Of a stretch of DNA of 64,000 nucleotides, positions 24,213-33,295 are shown one piece after another. The DNA comes from Streptomyces sp. NBC_01429 (GTDB lineage: Bacteria; Actinomycetota; Actinomycetes; Streptomycetales; Streptomycetaceae). The stretch is taken from positions 992,001 through 1,056,000 of the forward strand of contig NZ_CP109599.1 in NCBI RefSeq assembly GCF_036231945.1, read 5' to 3'. Position 1 is the first letter of the stretch. Every line of letters starts with the position of its first letter. The notes beneath the pieces are model-generated. The model was not told the origin of the DNA. It saw only the letters and a program-made list of their open reading frames with translations, and searched no databases. The position numbers were made by a program, and so were the translations under genes.

Positions 24213-24806
24213 ATGCCGACCACACCAGTCACTACGGCGAACAGCTCGTCGAACGGCGCACAAGAAACGATCATGCTGGAGCTGGTCGACGAGCACGGCA
24301 ACACCATCGGCACCGCCGAGAAGCTCAGCGCCCACCAGCCGCCCGGCCGGCTGCACCGGGCGTTCTCCGTCTTCCTCTTCGACGAGCAGGGCCGGCTGCT
24401 GATCCAGCGCCGCGCGCTGGGCAAGTACCACTCCCCCGGCGTCTGGTCGAACACCTGCTGCGGGCACCCGTACCCCGGCGAGGCGCCGTTCGCGGCGGCG
24501 GCCCGCCGCACCCACGAGGAGCTGGGCATCTCGCCCTCGCTGCTCGCCGAGGCGGGCACGGTGCGCTACAACCACCCCGACCCGGAGTCCGGACTCGTCG
24601 AGCAGGAGTACAACCACCTCTTCGTCGGGCTGGCGCAGTCCTCGCCGCTCCCCGACCCGGAGGAGGTCGGCGAGACCGCGTTCGTCACCCCGGCCGAGCT
24701 GACCGAGCGGCACCGCGCGGCGCCGTTCTCCGCGTGGTTCATGACCGTGCTGGACGCGGCGCGCCCGGCGGTCAGGGAGCTCACAGGCTCTGCCGGGGGC
24801 TGGTGA
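24213..24806 (+). CDS. idi: Isopentenyl-diphosphate delta-isomerase (type I)
   Basis: A 197-residue Nudix-fold enzyme that interconverts isopentenyl and dimethylallyl diphosphate. The catalytic Cys lies in NTCCGHP (81-86) and the Nudix-like AARRTHEELGI (about 97-107) supplies the metal-binding glutamates. GAAGGA precedes the ATG at 24213 by a few bases, so I prefer it to the ATG at 24207. It is not in the hopanoid operon but lies in the same neighbourhood and would supply its starter unit. Its 3' end overlaps the convergent ATPase gene by 26 bases. Confidence 0.95.
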   Translation: MPTTPVTTANSSSNGAQETIMLELVDEHGNTIGTAEKLSAHQPPGRLHRAFSVFLFDEQGRLLIQRRALGKYHSPGVWSNTCCGHPYPGEAPFAAAARRTHEELGISPSLLAEAGTVRYNHPDPESGLVEQEYNHLFVGLAQSSPLPDPEEVGETAFVTPAELTERHRAAPFSAWFMTVLDAARPAVRELTGSAGGW

Positions 24807-25284
24807 CGCTCCCGCGCGGACGCTCCGCGGCGACCGGGCAGAGGAAGGGCAGCACCGCCCAGACGATCTTCCCGCCGCCGGCGGTGTGCTCGACCCCGCA
24901 GCCACCGCCGGCCTCGCGGGTGGTCTCCCGCACGAGCAGCAGCCCGCGCCCGCCGGTCTGCGCGTGGTCGGTCTCCAGCGCGGTGGGCCGGTAGGGGTGG
25001 TTGTCCTCGACGGACACCCGGATCCACTCCGCGCCGATGGCGACCTCGACGGACACCTCGGGCGAGAGCAGGGCCGCGTGGCGCACGGCGTTGGTGACCA
25101 GCTCGGAGACGATGAGCAGCACTCCCTGCACCACGACGTCCCTGACCGGTACGCGCTGGCGCCGGAGCAGATCGCGTACGGCGTGCCTGGCGCGCGGTAC
25201 GGAGACGTCGGCGGTGGGGGCCGTGAAGCGCCAGACCCCCTCGTACGGCAGCGGCCGGGCCGGAACGCTCACGCGGCTCTCCAT
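24781..25284 (-). CDS. Anti-sigma-like ATP-binding protein (HATPase_c_2)
   Basis: A 167-residue single-domain GHKL ATPase of the RsbW/SpoIIAB-like kind, abundant in streptomycetes. The N box is LIVSELVTNAVRHA, then EDNHPYRP and the glycine-rich GGRGLLLVRETT. Such proteins act as switch kinases for anti-anti-sigma factors; no partner is encoded nearby. I use the ATG at 25284 (MESRVSVPARP). A GTG at 25353 would add 23 Arg-rich residues. A 17-base palindrome lies about 95 bp upstream. Confidence 0.83.
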   Translation of the reverse strand: MESRVSVPARPLPYEGVWRFTAPTADVSVPRARHAVRDLLRRQRVPVRDVVVQGVLLIVSELVTNAVRHAALLSPEVSVEVAIGAEWIRVSVEDNHPYRPTALETDHAQTGGRGLLLVRETTREAGGGCGVEHTAGGGKIVWAVLPFLCPVAAERPRGSVTSPRQSL

Positions 25285-25377
25285 GCTGAGGTATCCCACC
25301 TTCGGTTGGACCGGTCGTCTTCGCGTCGGTGTCCGCCACCGACGGACTCCCACGATTACCGAGTGTGGGGACCGAGA

Positions 25378-25394
25378 TAGTCCGTTCCGGACTA
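25378..25394. promoter_or_regulatory. Palindrome TAGTCCG-TTC-CGGACTA
   Basis: A perfect 7-3-7 inverted repeat in the intergenic space between the anti-sigma-like ATPase (minus, starting at 25284) and the enoyl-CoA hydratase gene (plus, starting at 25527). It may be an operator for either gene. No factor can be named. Confidence 0.4.
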
Positions 25395-25526
25395 CTGAAC
25401 AGAAGTCAGCAGCTATTGGCGAAGTGAGTGCTCTTTTGACAGAAAGCAGCGCGAAACAGATCGCTCTCCAGCGCTAATTGACCGGCGGGGCGGAGCGGCA
25501 TGTGCCCGAGGGATAGCATCCGGAAC

Positions 25527-26306
25527 ATGGAGCCCCAACTGCTGCACACCGTCACCGACGGTACGGCGCACGTGGTCATCCACCACGCCGCCAAGCGCAA
25601 CGCCATGACGGCGCCCATGTGGCGGGAGCTGCCACCGCTGCTCGACCGGCTGGCGGCCGATCCCGCCGTACGGGTCCTGGTGCTGACCGGCGGGGGCGGC
25701 ACGTTCTGCGCGGGCGCGGACATCTCCTCGCTGCGGGACCCCGCGGCGCCGGGCGAGGAACCGCAGGCGCTGGCGGTACGGGCCGAGGAGGCGCTGGCCG
25801 CCTTCCCGCGGCCGACGCTCGCCGCCGTGCGGGGCCACTGCGTGGGCGGCGGCTGCCAGTTGGCGGCCGCCTGCGATCTGCGCTTCGCCGAGGAGGGCGC
25901 CCTCTTCGGCGTCACTCCGGCGCGGCTGGGGATCGTGTACCCGGAGTCGTCCACCCGGCGGCTGGTCTCGCTGGTGGGCCCGGCGACCGCCAAGTACCTG
26001 CTGTTCTCGGCCGAGTTGATCGACACGGACCGGGCGCTGCGCACCGGGCTCGTGGACGAGGTGCTGCCGGCCGGTGAACTGGACAAGCGGGTGGCCGAGT
26101 TCACGCGGCTGCTCGTCTCGCGCTCGGCCCTGACCCAGGCGGCGGCCAAGGAGTTCGCCTCGGGGCGTACCGGTACGGCCCCGTACTGGGCGGCGCAGGC
26201 GCGCGGCAGCGGCGATACGGCGGAGGGGGCCGCCGCCTTCCTGGAGCGCCGGGAGCCGCGCTTCACCTGGACACCCCCGGGAACACCGGCGCCTGACACG
26301 CCCTAG
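25527..26306 (+). CDS. Enoyl-CoA hydratase/isomerase family protein
   Basis: A 259-residue crotonase-fold enzyme. The CoA-binding and oxyanion-hole blocks are AGADISSLRD (about 66-75) and RGHCVGGGCQLAAACDLRFA (about 105-125). The catalytic-Glu region reads PARLGIVYPESSTRRL. The exact substrate is open. The ATG at 25527 follows a -10-like TAGCAT (25513-25518) with no ribosome-binding site, suggesting a leaderless transcript. It converges with the DJ-1 gene, overlapping it by four bases. Confidence 0.87.
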   Translation: MEPQLLHTVTDGTAHVVIHHAAKRNAMTAPMWRELPPLLDRLAADPAVRVLVLTGGGGTFCAGADISSLRDPAAPGEEPQALAVRAEEALAAFPRPTLAAVRGHCVGGGCQLAAACDLRFAEEGALFGVTPARLGIVYPESSTRRLVSLVGPATAKYLLFSAELIDTDRALRTGLVDEVLPAGELDKRVAEFTRLLVSRSALTQAAAKEFASGRTGTAPYWAAQARGSGDTAEGAAAFLERREPRFTWTPPGTPAPDTP

Positions 26307-26917
26307 CCGCGCAGCTCCGCCACCAGATCGGCGGGTGCCTTCGCCGGGGACCCGGCGTCGTAGGGCGGCTGCGGATCGTACTCCGTCAGGAGCTGCACCC
26401 TCTGGGCGAACCGGTCGCCCGCGACCCTGCCGGCCAGGGTGAGGCCCATGTCCATCCCGGCGGAGACCCCGGCCGCCGTCAGGTACTTGCCGTCCGTGAC
26501 GACCCGTTCGGAGACCGGCTCCACGCCGTACGTCCGCAGCTGTTCGAGCGCCGCCCAGTGCGAGGTGGCGCGGCGGCCCTTGAGCAGACCGGCGCCGGCG
26601 AGCAGCAGTGAGCCGGTGCAGACGGAGGTCGTCCAGGTGGTGGTGGCGTCCAGCGCCCGCAGCCGGTCGAGCAGCGCGCCGTTCTCCATCTGGTCCAGCT
26701 GCCCGGGACCGCCCGGCACGACCAGGATGTCGGGGGCGGTCAGCTCGGCGAGGGTCCTGTCCGCCACGAGCGAGAGGGCCCCGGCGTCGTCCTGGAAGGG
26801 GCCGGTGCGCTCGGCGGCGAAGACGGTCTCGGCGCCGGGGAGATAACAGAGCATCTGGTACGGGCCGACGGCGTCCAGCGCGGTGAAGCGGTCGAAGAGG
26901 AGGATGGCGATCCGCAT
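26303..26917 (-). CDS. DJ-1/PfpI family protein
   Basis: A 204-residue class I glutamine-amidotransferase-like protein. The nucleophile-elbow Cys is in SVCTGSLLLAGAG (about 97-109), followed by ATSHWAALE, the pattern of the isonitrile-hydratase/amidase-like branch. It lies 37 bases downstream of a GlxA regulator whose N-terminal half has the same fold, so the two probably share a transcript. The physiological substrate is unknown; isocyanide hydration is only a family-level possibility. Confidence 0.86.
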   Translation of the reverse strand: MRIAILLFDRFTALDAVGPYQMLCYLPGAETVFAAERTGPFQDDAGALSLVADRTLAELTAPDILVVPGGPGQLDQMENGALLDRLRALDATTTWTTSVCTGSLLLAGAGLLKGRRATSHWAALEQLRTYGVEPVSERVVTDGKYLTAAGVSAGMDMGLTLAGRVAGDRFAQRVQLLTEYDPQPPYDAGSPAKAPADLVAELRG

Positions 26918-26953
26918 GGCGGGCCTTTCCGGAGTGAGGTTCGAGTGTGGTGG

Positions 26954-27943
26954 TCAGGGGTGGGCCGGCAGCGGGGATCCGGCGGGCCGGAAGCGGCGGC
27001 GGTACTCGGCCGGGGCCGTCCCCAGGGTCTTGACGAAGGCCCGGCGCATCGCCTCGGGCGTGCCGTATCCGCAGGCCCGGGAGATCTCCTCGACGCCGTC
27101 GGCGCTGTCCTCCAGCAGCCGGCGGGCGTGTTCGATCCGCACCCGCTCGACATAGCGGCCCGGGGACACGCCGGTCTCCGCGCGGAAGGCCCGGGCGAAG
27201 TGGCGCGGTGAGAGCCGGGCGCGGGCGGCCAGGGACTCGACCGAGAGATCGCGGCCGGGGTACTCGCTGATCCAGCTCTGCACCGCGCGCAGCGGCTCGC
27301 TGCGCGCGCTCTGGGCGGCGAGCTGGGCGCTGAACTGCGCCTGGTTTCCGGGGCGGCGCAAAAAGACGACGAGATGGCGGGCGACGGTGAGCGCCACGTC
27401 TCGGCCGAGGTCCTCCTCCACCAGGGCCAGGGCGAGATCGATGCCTGAGGTGACGCCGGCCGAGGTGGAGATCTCGCCGTCGCGTACGTAGATCGGGTCG
27501 GGTTCGACATCGACGGCGGGATGGTTCCTCGCGAGGTGCTCGGTGGCGCGCCAGTGGGTCGTCGCGCGGCGCCCGTCGAGCAGCCCCGCCTCGGCGAGCA
27601 GCAGCGCTCCCGTACAGACCGAAACGATCCGGCCGGCCCGGGGCGCCCGCTCGCGCAGCCAGGCGATCAGACGCGGGTCGGGGACATCGGTGCCCGGTCC
27701 GCCGGGGACGAGCAGTGTGTGCGGGTCGGGGGCGTCGCGGAGCGCCAGGTCGGGGACGAGGACGAGCCCGCTGCTGGTGCGGACGGGGGCGCCGTCGAGG
27801 GAGGCGGTACGGATCCGGTAGGCACCCGGGTCGCCGGCCGCGAGGGCGGCGCCCGTGAACACCTCGACCGGCCCTGTCACGTCGAGACTCTGCACGTCGT
27901 CGAAGAGGACGACGAGCACGGTTCGCTCGGTCATGGGGCTCAT
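26954..27943 (-). CDS. GlxA-family regulator: DJ-1/PfpI domain plus AraC helix-turn-helix
   Basis: A 329-residue protein with an N-terminal DJ-1-like domain (about 1-190, SVCTGALLLAEAG, ATTHWRATE) and a C-terminal AraC-type DNA-binding domain (about 220-320, ending RRAFVKTLGTAPAEYRRRF). It probably controls the adjacent stand-alone DJ-1 gene. The ATG at 27943 gives MSPMTERTVLVVLFDD; the internal ATG at 27934 is an alternative. It is divergent from the SCO6745-like gene about 104 bp away, and both promoters must lie in that gap. Confidence 0.9.
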   Translation of the reverse strand: MSPMTERTVLVVLFDDVQSLDVTGPVEVFTGAALAAGDPGAYRIRTASLDGAPVRTSSGLVLVPDLALRDAPDPHTLLVPGGPGTDVPDPRLIAWLRERAPRAGRIVSVCTGALLLAEAGLLDGRRATTHWRATEHLARNHPAVDVEPDPIYVRDGEISTSAGVTSGIDLALALVEEDLGRDVALTVARHLVVFLRRPGNQAQFSAQLAAQSARSEPLRAVQSWISEYPGRDLSVESLAARARLSPRHFARAFRAETGVSPGRYVERVRIEHARRLLEDSADGVEEISRACGYGTPEAMRRAFVKTLGTAPAEYRRRFRPAGSPLPAHP

Positions 27944-28047
27944 TCTTCGGGGCCGGGAACGGTGTCCGCAATGACGAATACCCCTCTTTTCCTGCCATCC
28001 CCACCTCGCCCGTGGCCTCGTACCGACCAGTCGGTAACGTGAATGCC

Positions 28048-28908
28048 ATGACTTCCCGGACCGACCGCGCCGCGCGGCACTGTCAAGCCGTCCTCAATCC
28101 CCTCCACTCGGCCCTGTACTTCTCCCCCGACCTCACGAGCGAGTTCGCGCGCCTGGACGTGGACGCGCGGGGCGCCTACTTCGCGGCCCGGGCCGCTCCG
28201 CTCGGCCCGGTCGGCGCGGGGGTCGTCACCGCGGCCTTCTACAACTTCAGCCACGAGCACGTCGGCCGGTACATCCCGCGTCTGTGGGAGACCGTCTCCC
28301 CCGCGCAGGCGCTCGACGCGCGCCTGCGCGCCGCCGACTCGATGCTGCGGCGGCTGCTGGGCGAGGAGGCCATCGCGTCGCGGGAGCTGGCCGAGGCGGC
28401 CGAACTGGCGCTGCTGGCGGCCGGGGCCGGCACGCGCCCGGCGCGCCCGCTGTACGCGGCCAACGCCGACCTGCCGGTGCCGCGGGCGCCGCATCTCGCG
28501 CTCTGGCACGCCGCGACGCTGCTGCGCGAACACCGGGGCGACGGACATCTCGCGGTGCTGGTGACCGCGGAACTCGACCCGGTCGAGGCGCTGACCAGCC
28601 ACACCGCGAGCGGCCGGGGCATGGAGCAGGGCTGGGTCCGCGCCAGCCGCGGCTGGAGCCAGGAGGAGTGGACGGCGGCCCAGGAGCGGCTGCGGGCGCG
28701 CGGGCTGCTGGACGGCGCGGACGAGCTGACCCCGGCGGGCACGGAGCTGCGCAAGACCCTGGAGTACGAGACCGACCGGCTGGACCGGGCCCCGTACGAG
28801 CGCCTGGGCGCGGCCGGTGTGGCCCGGCTCACCGAGCTGGCGGGCGCCTTCACGGCGACGGCGGTGGCGGCCGGGGCGTTCCCGGCGGGGCTGTTCGGCG
28901 TGCGCTGA
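28048..28908 (+). CDS. SCO6745-like protein of unknown function
   Basis: A 286-residue Ala/Arg-rich, mostly helical protein with no membrane segment or signal. The start MTSRTDRAARHCQAVLNPLHSALYFSPD and later HLALWHAATLLREHRGDGH match what I recall of a conserved actinobacterial family named after SCO6745. A winged-helix-like region (about 190-240, SQEEWTAAQERLRARGLLDG) suggests nucleic-acid binding. The ATG at 28048 is preferred to the GTG at 28012 because the shorter start matches the family opening. Confidence 0.72.
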   Translation: MTSRTDRAARHCQAVLNPLHSALYFSPDLTSEFARLDVDARGAYFAARAAPLGPVGAGVVTAAFYNFSHEHVGRYIPRLWETVSPAQALDARLRAADSMLRRLLGEEAIASRELAEAAELALLAAGAGTRPARPLYAANADLPVPRAPHLALWHAATLLREHRGDGHLAVLVTAELDPVEALTSHTASGRGMEQGWVRASRGWSQEEWTAAQERLRARGLLDGADELTPAGTELRKTLEYETDRLDRAPYERLGAAGVARLTELAGAFTATAVAAGAFPAGLFGVR

Positions 28909-28996
28909 GCGCCGGTCGGGGGCCGGTCGCGCCCGCCGATGTCACTGCCGCCTGCCACAATGCTGGTGGCGGACCAATGAACAGCGGAGCGTGAGC

Positions 28997-31420
28997 GTGA
29001 CGACATCCATTGAAAACCGGATCGCCGGGGAACTCGGTGTGCGGGAGCGGCAGGTGAGGGCGGCGGTCGAGCTGCTCGACGGCGGCTCGACCGTGCCGTT
29101 CATCGCGCGCTACCGCAAGGAAGCGACCGAGATGCTCGACGACGTGCAGCTGCGCACCCTGGAGGAGCGGCTGCGCTATCTGCGGGAGCTGGAGGAGCGG
29201 CGGACCGCGATCCTGGAATCCGTCCGGGAACAGGGCAAGCTCGACGACGCCCTGGAGGCGCGGATCCGGGCCGCCGACACCAAGGCGCGCCTGGAGGACA
29301 TCTATCTGCCGTTCAAGCCCAAGCGGCGCACCAAGGCGCAGATCGCCCGTGAGGCAGGTCTCGAACCGCTCGCCGAGGGCCTGTTGACCGATCCGTCGGT
29401 GGAACCGCAGGCCGCGGCGGCCGCGTTCGTGGACGCGGACCGGGGCGTCGCTGATCCCGCCGCCGCCCTGGAGGGCGCGCGCGCCATCCTCACCGAGCGG
29501 TTCTCCGAGGACGCGGACCTCATCGGGGAGCTGCGCGAGCGGATGTGGACCCGGGGACGGCTCGCCGCGAAGGTACGGACGGGGAAGGAGGAGGCGGGCG
29601 CCAAGTTCGCCGACTACTTCGACTTCGCCGAACCCTTCTCCCGGCTGCCCTCGCACCGGATCCTCGCCATGTTCCGCGGCGAGAAGGAGGATGTCCTCGA
29701 CCTGGTCATGGAGCCGGAGGAGCCCGCGGCGGAGGCGGAGCTGCCCGGACCCGGCGCGTACGAGGCCATGGTCGCGCGCCGCTTCGGCGTCGCCGACCGG
29801 GGCCGTCCCGGCGACAAGTGGCTCGGGGACACCGTCCGGTGGGCCTGGCGGACCAGGATCCTGGTGCGTCTCGGCATCGATCTGCGGCTGCGGCTGCGGA
29901 CGGCCGCCGAGGACGAGGCCGTACGGGTCTTCGCCTCGAACCTGCGGGACCTGCTGCTCGCGGCCCCCGCCGGGACGCGCGCCACGCTCGGCCTGGACCC
30001 CGGCTTCCGTACGGGGGTGAAGGTCGCCGTGGTCGACGCCACCGGCAAGGTCGTCGCCACCGACACGATCCATCCGCACGTCCCGGCGAACAGGTGGGAC
30101 GAGTCGCTGGCCAGGCTGGCCGGGCTGGCGAAGGAACACGCGGTCGATCTGATCGCCATCGGCAACGGCACGGCGTCCCGGGAGACCGACAAGCTCGCCG
30201 GTGAGCTGTGCGCCAGGCATCCCGAGCTGAAGCTGACGAAGGTGATGGTCTCCGAGGCGGGCGCCTCCGTGTACTCGGCCTCCGCTTTCGCCTCGCAGGA
30301 GCTGCCCGAGCTGGACGTGTCGATCCGGGGCGCCGTCTCGATCGCGCGCCGGCTCCAGGATCCGCTGGCCGAACTCGTCAAGATCGACCCCAAGTCCATC
30401 GGCGTCGGTCAGTACCAGCACGACCTCTCCGAGGTGAAGCTCTCCCGCTCCCTGGACACCGTCGTCGAGGACTGTGTGAACGGCGTCGGTGTCGATGTCA
30501 ACACCGCTTCGGCGCCGCTGCTCTCGCGCGTCTCGGGTATCGGCGCGGGGCTCGCGGAGAACATCGTCGCGCACCGCGACGCCAACGGCCCGTTCCGGTC
30601 GCGGCGCGCGCTCAAGGACGTGGCCAGGCTCGGCCCCAAGGCGTACGAGCAGTGCGCGGGCTTCCTCCGGATCCGCGGCGGGGACGATCCGCTGGACGCG
30701 TCGTCCGTGCACCCGGAGGCGTACCCGGTCGTCAGGTCGATGGTGAGGACCACCGGCGCCGATGTCGCGTCCCTCATCGGGAACTCCTCGGTGCTGCGCT
30801 CCCTGAAGCCCGGCGACTTCGTGAACGACTCCTTCGGTCTGCCGACCGTCACGGACATCCTGGGCGAGCTGGAGAAGCCGGGCCGGGACCCGCGCCCGGC
30901 CTTCAAGACGGCCACCTTCAAGGACGGCGTCGAGAAGATCGGCGACCTGGCCTCCGGGATGGTGCTGGAAGGGGTCGTGACGAATGTCGCGGCCTTCGGC
31001 GCGTTCGTGGACATCGGGGTGCACCAGGACGGGCTGGTCCATGTCTCTGCGATGTCCAGGAACTTCGTCAAGGATCCGCGCGAGGTGGTGAAGCCGGGCG
31101 ACGTGGTCAGGGTGAAGGTCATGGACATCGACATCCCCCGCAAGCGGATCTCGCTGACCCTGCGCCTGGACGACGAGGCGACCGCGGACTCGACCACGTC
31201 CGCGGCGAAGTCGGACCGGCCGGGAGGCGGCGGCCGGCCGCCGCAGCAGCGCCAGGGCGGCGGCGGGCGCGGCGGCAACGGTGGTGGACGCGGCGGCAAC
31301 CGCGGCGGCGGTGGCGGTGGCGGTGCCCGCCAGGGAGCTCCCGCCCCGGCGAACAGCGCGATGGCCGACGCGCTGCGCCGGGCGGGGCTGACGGACCCCG
31401 GGCGGGGCGGCAAGCGCTGA
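28997..31420 (+). CDS. Tex-family S1 RNA-binding transcription accessory protein
   Basis: An 807-residue protein with the usual Tex order: N-terminal helical domain (RQVRAAVELLDGGSTVPFIARYRKEAT near 20-46), YqgF nuclease-like domain (GLDPGFRTGVKVAVVDATG near 332), tandem helix-hairpin-helix (NTASAPLLSRVSGIGAGLAENIVAHRD near 502) and an S1 domain (GMVLEGVVTNVAAFGAFVDIG near 655). A Gly/Arg/Gln-rich tail of about 80 residues follows, as in RNA-associated actinobacterial proteins. The GTG at 28997 has GGAG 8 bases upstream and is preferred to the GTG at 28991. Confidence 0.93.
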   Translation: MTTSIENRIAGELGVRERQVRAAVELLDGGSTVPFIARYRKEATEMLDDVQLRTLEERLRYLRELEERRTAILESVREQGKLDDALEARIRAADTKARLEDIYLPFKPKRRTKAQIAREAGLEPLAEGLLTDPSVEPQAAAAAFVDADRGVADPAAALEGARAILTERFSEDADLIGELRERMWTRGRLAAKVRTGKEEAGAKFADYFDFAEPFSRLPSHRILAMFRGEKEDVLDLVMEPEEPAAEAELPGPGAYEAMVARRFGVADRGRPGDKWLGDTVRWAWRTRILVRLGIDLRLRLRTAAEDEAVRVFASNLRDLLLAAPAGTRATLGLDPGFRTGVKVAVVDATGKVVATDTIHPHVPANRWDESLARLAGLAKEHAVDLIAIGNGTASRETDKLAGELCARHPELKLTKVMVSEAGASVYSASAFASQELPELDVSIRGAVSIARRLQDPLAELVKIDPKSIGVGQYQHDLSEVKLSRSLDTVVEDCVNGVGVDVNTASAPLLSRVSGIGAGLAENIVAHRDANGPFRSRRALKDVARLGPKAYEQCAGFLRIRGGDDPLDASSVHPEAYPVVRSMVRTTGADVASLIGNSSVLRSLKPGDFVNDSFGLPTVTDILGELEKPGRDPRPAFKTATFKDGVEKIGDLASGMVLEGVVTNVAAFGAFVDIGVHQDGLVHVSAMSRNFVKDPREVVKPGDVVRVKVMDIDIPRKRISLTLRLDDEATADSTTSAAKSDRPGGGGRPPQQRQGGGGRGGNGGGRGGNRGGGGGGGARQGAPAPANSAMADALRRAGLTDPGRGGKR

Positions 31421-31427
31421 CGGCAGG

Positions 31428-31457
31428 AGGGGCGGGGCCCGCGCGGGCCCCGCCCCT
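31428..31457. terminator. Bidirectional terminator between tex and the ABC-F gene
   Basis: A perfect 13-bp inverted repeat AGGGGCGGGGCCC / GGGCCCCGCCCCT with a GCGC loop lies between the convergent stops at 31420 and 31466. It can end transcription from both sides. Confidence 0.8.
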
Positions 31458-31465
31458 CGGCGGTC

Positions 31466-33103
31466 CTACTCCTCGCTCACCCTGCCGTCCGCCACCACGA
31501 AGCGCCGCGTCGTGCGGACCGCGTGGAGCATGCGGCGGTCGTGGGTGACCAGCAGCAGCGTGCCGTCGTACGAGTCGAGCGCCGACTCCAGCTGCTCGAT
31601 GGCCGGCAGGTCGAGATGGTTCGTCGGCTCGTCCAGGACCAGGAGGTTGACGCCCCGGCCCTGGAGCAGCGCCAGCGCCGCGCGGGTCCGTTCGCCCGGG
31701 GAGAGGGTCGTCGCGGGGCGGTTCAGATGGTCCGACTTCAGGCCGAACTTGGCGAGGAGCGTGCGGATCTCGGCCGGTTCGGTGTCGGGGACGGCCGGGC
31801 GGAACGCGTCGAGCAGGCTCTGCGGCCCGTGGAAGAGCGCGCGCGCCTGGTCGACCTCGCCGACGACCACACCGGAGCCGAGCGTCGCGTGGCCGGTGTC
31901 CAGCGGGAGGCGGCCCAGCAGGGCGGCCAGCAGCGTGGACTTCCCGGCGCCGTTGGGGCCGGTGATGGCGACGCGGTCGGTCCGGTCGATCTGGAGCGTG
32001 ACGGGGCCGAAGCGGAAGTCGCCGCGGGTCACACCGGCGGCGTTCAGGGTCGCGACGACCGCGCCCGAGCGGTCGGCGGCGGCGATCTCCATCCGGAGTT
32101 CCCACTCCTTGCGCGGCTCCGCGACGACATCGAGGCGTTCGATCATCCGCTGCGTCTGGCGCGCCTTCGCGGCCTGCTTCTCGGTGGACTCCGTCCGCAG
32201 ATTCCGGCCGATCTTGTCGTTGTCGGTCGCCTTGCGCCGGGCGTTCTTGACGCCCTTCTCCATCCAGGAGCGCTGGGTGTGCGCCCGCGTCTCCAGCGCG
32301 GACCTCTTGTCCGCGTACTCCTCGAACTCCTCGCGGGCGTGCCGCCGCGCGGTCTCGCGCTCCTCCAGATACGCCTCGTAGCCGCCGCCGTAGAGGGTGA
32401 TCCGCTGCTGGGCCAGATCGAGTTCCAGGACCTTGGTCACGGTGCGCACCAGGAACTCGCGGTCGTGGCTGACGACGACCGTCCCGGCGCGCAGGCCGGT
32501 CACGAACTTCTCCAGCCGCTCCAGACCGTCGAGGTCGAGATCGTTGGTGGGCTCGTCCAGCAGGAAGACGTCGTAGCGGGACAGCAGCAGCGAGGCGAGG
32601 CTCGCGCGGGCCGCCTGGCCGCCGGAGAGCGTCGTCATGGGCTGGTCGAGACCGACGGTCAGACCGAGCGTGGCGGCGATCTCCTCGGCCCGTTCGTCCA
32701 GGTCGGCGCCGCCGAGGGCGAGCCAGCGCTCCAGCCCGGCGGCGTAGGCGTCGTCCGCGCCGGGCGCGGCGTCCACCAGCGCCTGGGTGGCCTCGTCCAG
32801 CGCGCTCTGCGCGGCGGCGACGCCGGTACGGCGGCCGAGGAAGTCCCGTACGGTCTCCCCCGCGCGGCGCTCCGGCTCCTGGGGCAGGTGGCCGACGGCA
32901 GCGGTGGGCGGCGAGAGCCTCAGCTCCCCGTCCTCGGGTGTGTCGAGTCCGGCGAGCAGCCGGAGCAGGGTGGACTTTCCGGCGCCGTTGGCACCCACGA
33001 GTCCGATCACGTCGCCGGGCGCGACGACCAGGTCGAGCCCGGCGAAGAGTGAACGGTCGCCGTGTCCTGCGGCGAGATCCTTGGCTACGAGCGTGGCAGT
33101 CAT
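31466..33103 (-). CDS. ABC-F family ATP-binding protein
   Basis: A 545-residue protein with two ATPase cassettes and no membrane part: Walker A GANGAGKST near 37 and GPNGAGKST near 365; signatures LSGGQ and LSPGE; Walker B VFLLDEPTNDLD and LLVLDEPTNHLD. The linker between cassettes is long, charged and Arg/Lys-rich. ABC-F proteins act on the ribosome, rescuing stalled or drug-bound complexes. A TAGGAT -10 ends about 13 bases before the ATG, so the transcript is nearly leaderless. Whether it gives drug tolerance cannot be told from sequence. Confidence 0.92.
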   Translation of the reverse strand: MTATLVAKDLAAGHGDRSLFAGLDLVVAPGDVIGLVGANGAGKSTLLRLLAGLDTPEDGELRLSPPTAAVGHLPQEPERRAGETVRDFLGRRTGVAAAQSALDEATQALVDAAPGADDAYAAGLERWLALGGADLDERAEEIAATLGLTVGLDQPMTTLSGGQAARASLASLLLSRYDVFLLDEPTNDLDLDGLERLEKFVTGLRAGTVVVSHDREFLVRTVTKVLELDLAQQRITLYGGGYEAYLEERETARRHAREEFEEYADKRSALETRAHTQRSWMEKGVKNARRKATDNDKIGRNLRTESTEKQAAKARQTQRMIERLDVVAEPRKEWELRMEIAAADRSGAVVATLNAAGVTRGDFRFGPVTLQIDRTDRVAITGPNGAGKSTLLAALLGRLPLDTGHATLGSGVVVGEVDQARALFHGPQSLLDAFRPAVPDTEPAEIRTLLAKFGLKSDHLNRPATTLSPGERTRAALALLQGRGVNLLVLDEPTNHLDLPAIEQLESALDSYDGTLLLVTHDRRMLHAVRTTRRFVVADGRVSEE

Positions 33104-33295
33104 CAGACCGTCGATCCTAACGGCCGCCGCCGGGGCTCAGCGGCGGTGGATCTTGCGGAAGCGTCCGGGCGTGCAGGCCGTCGCCGGCGCGCGGCCGGGG
33201 GTGCGGGAGCGGACGGGAACGACATGCCGCCATGATCATTTCCGGGTACCGGCCACGGAATGGGCCTGGCATCCGGATTCCGCTACCGTCCGGGC

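Noticed and set aside
25001..25477. 158-codon plus-strand frame upstream of the enoyl-CoA hydratase
   Set aside because: Mostly antisense to the ATPase gene; its non-overlapping end has no conserved features.
25413..28049. 878-codon minus-strand open frame spanning several genes
   Set aside because: It crosses the enoyl-CoA hydratase, DJ-1 and GlxA genes in the wrong frame or strand, with low-complexity Arg/Pro content.
31240..31420. Gly/Arg repeat at the 3' end of tex considered as a DNA repeat element
   Set aside because: It is in frame, continuous with the S1 domain and typical of RGG-type tails; no mobile-element features.
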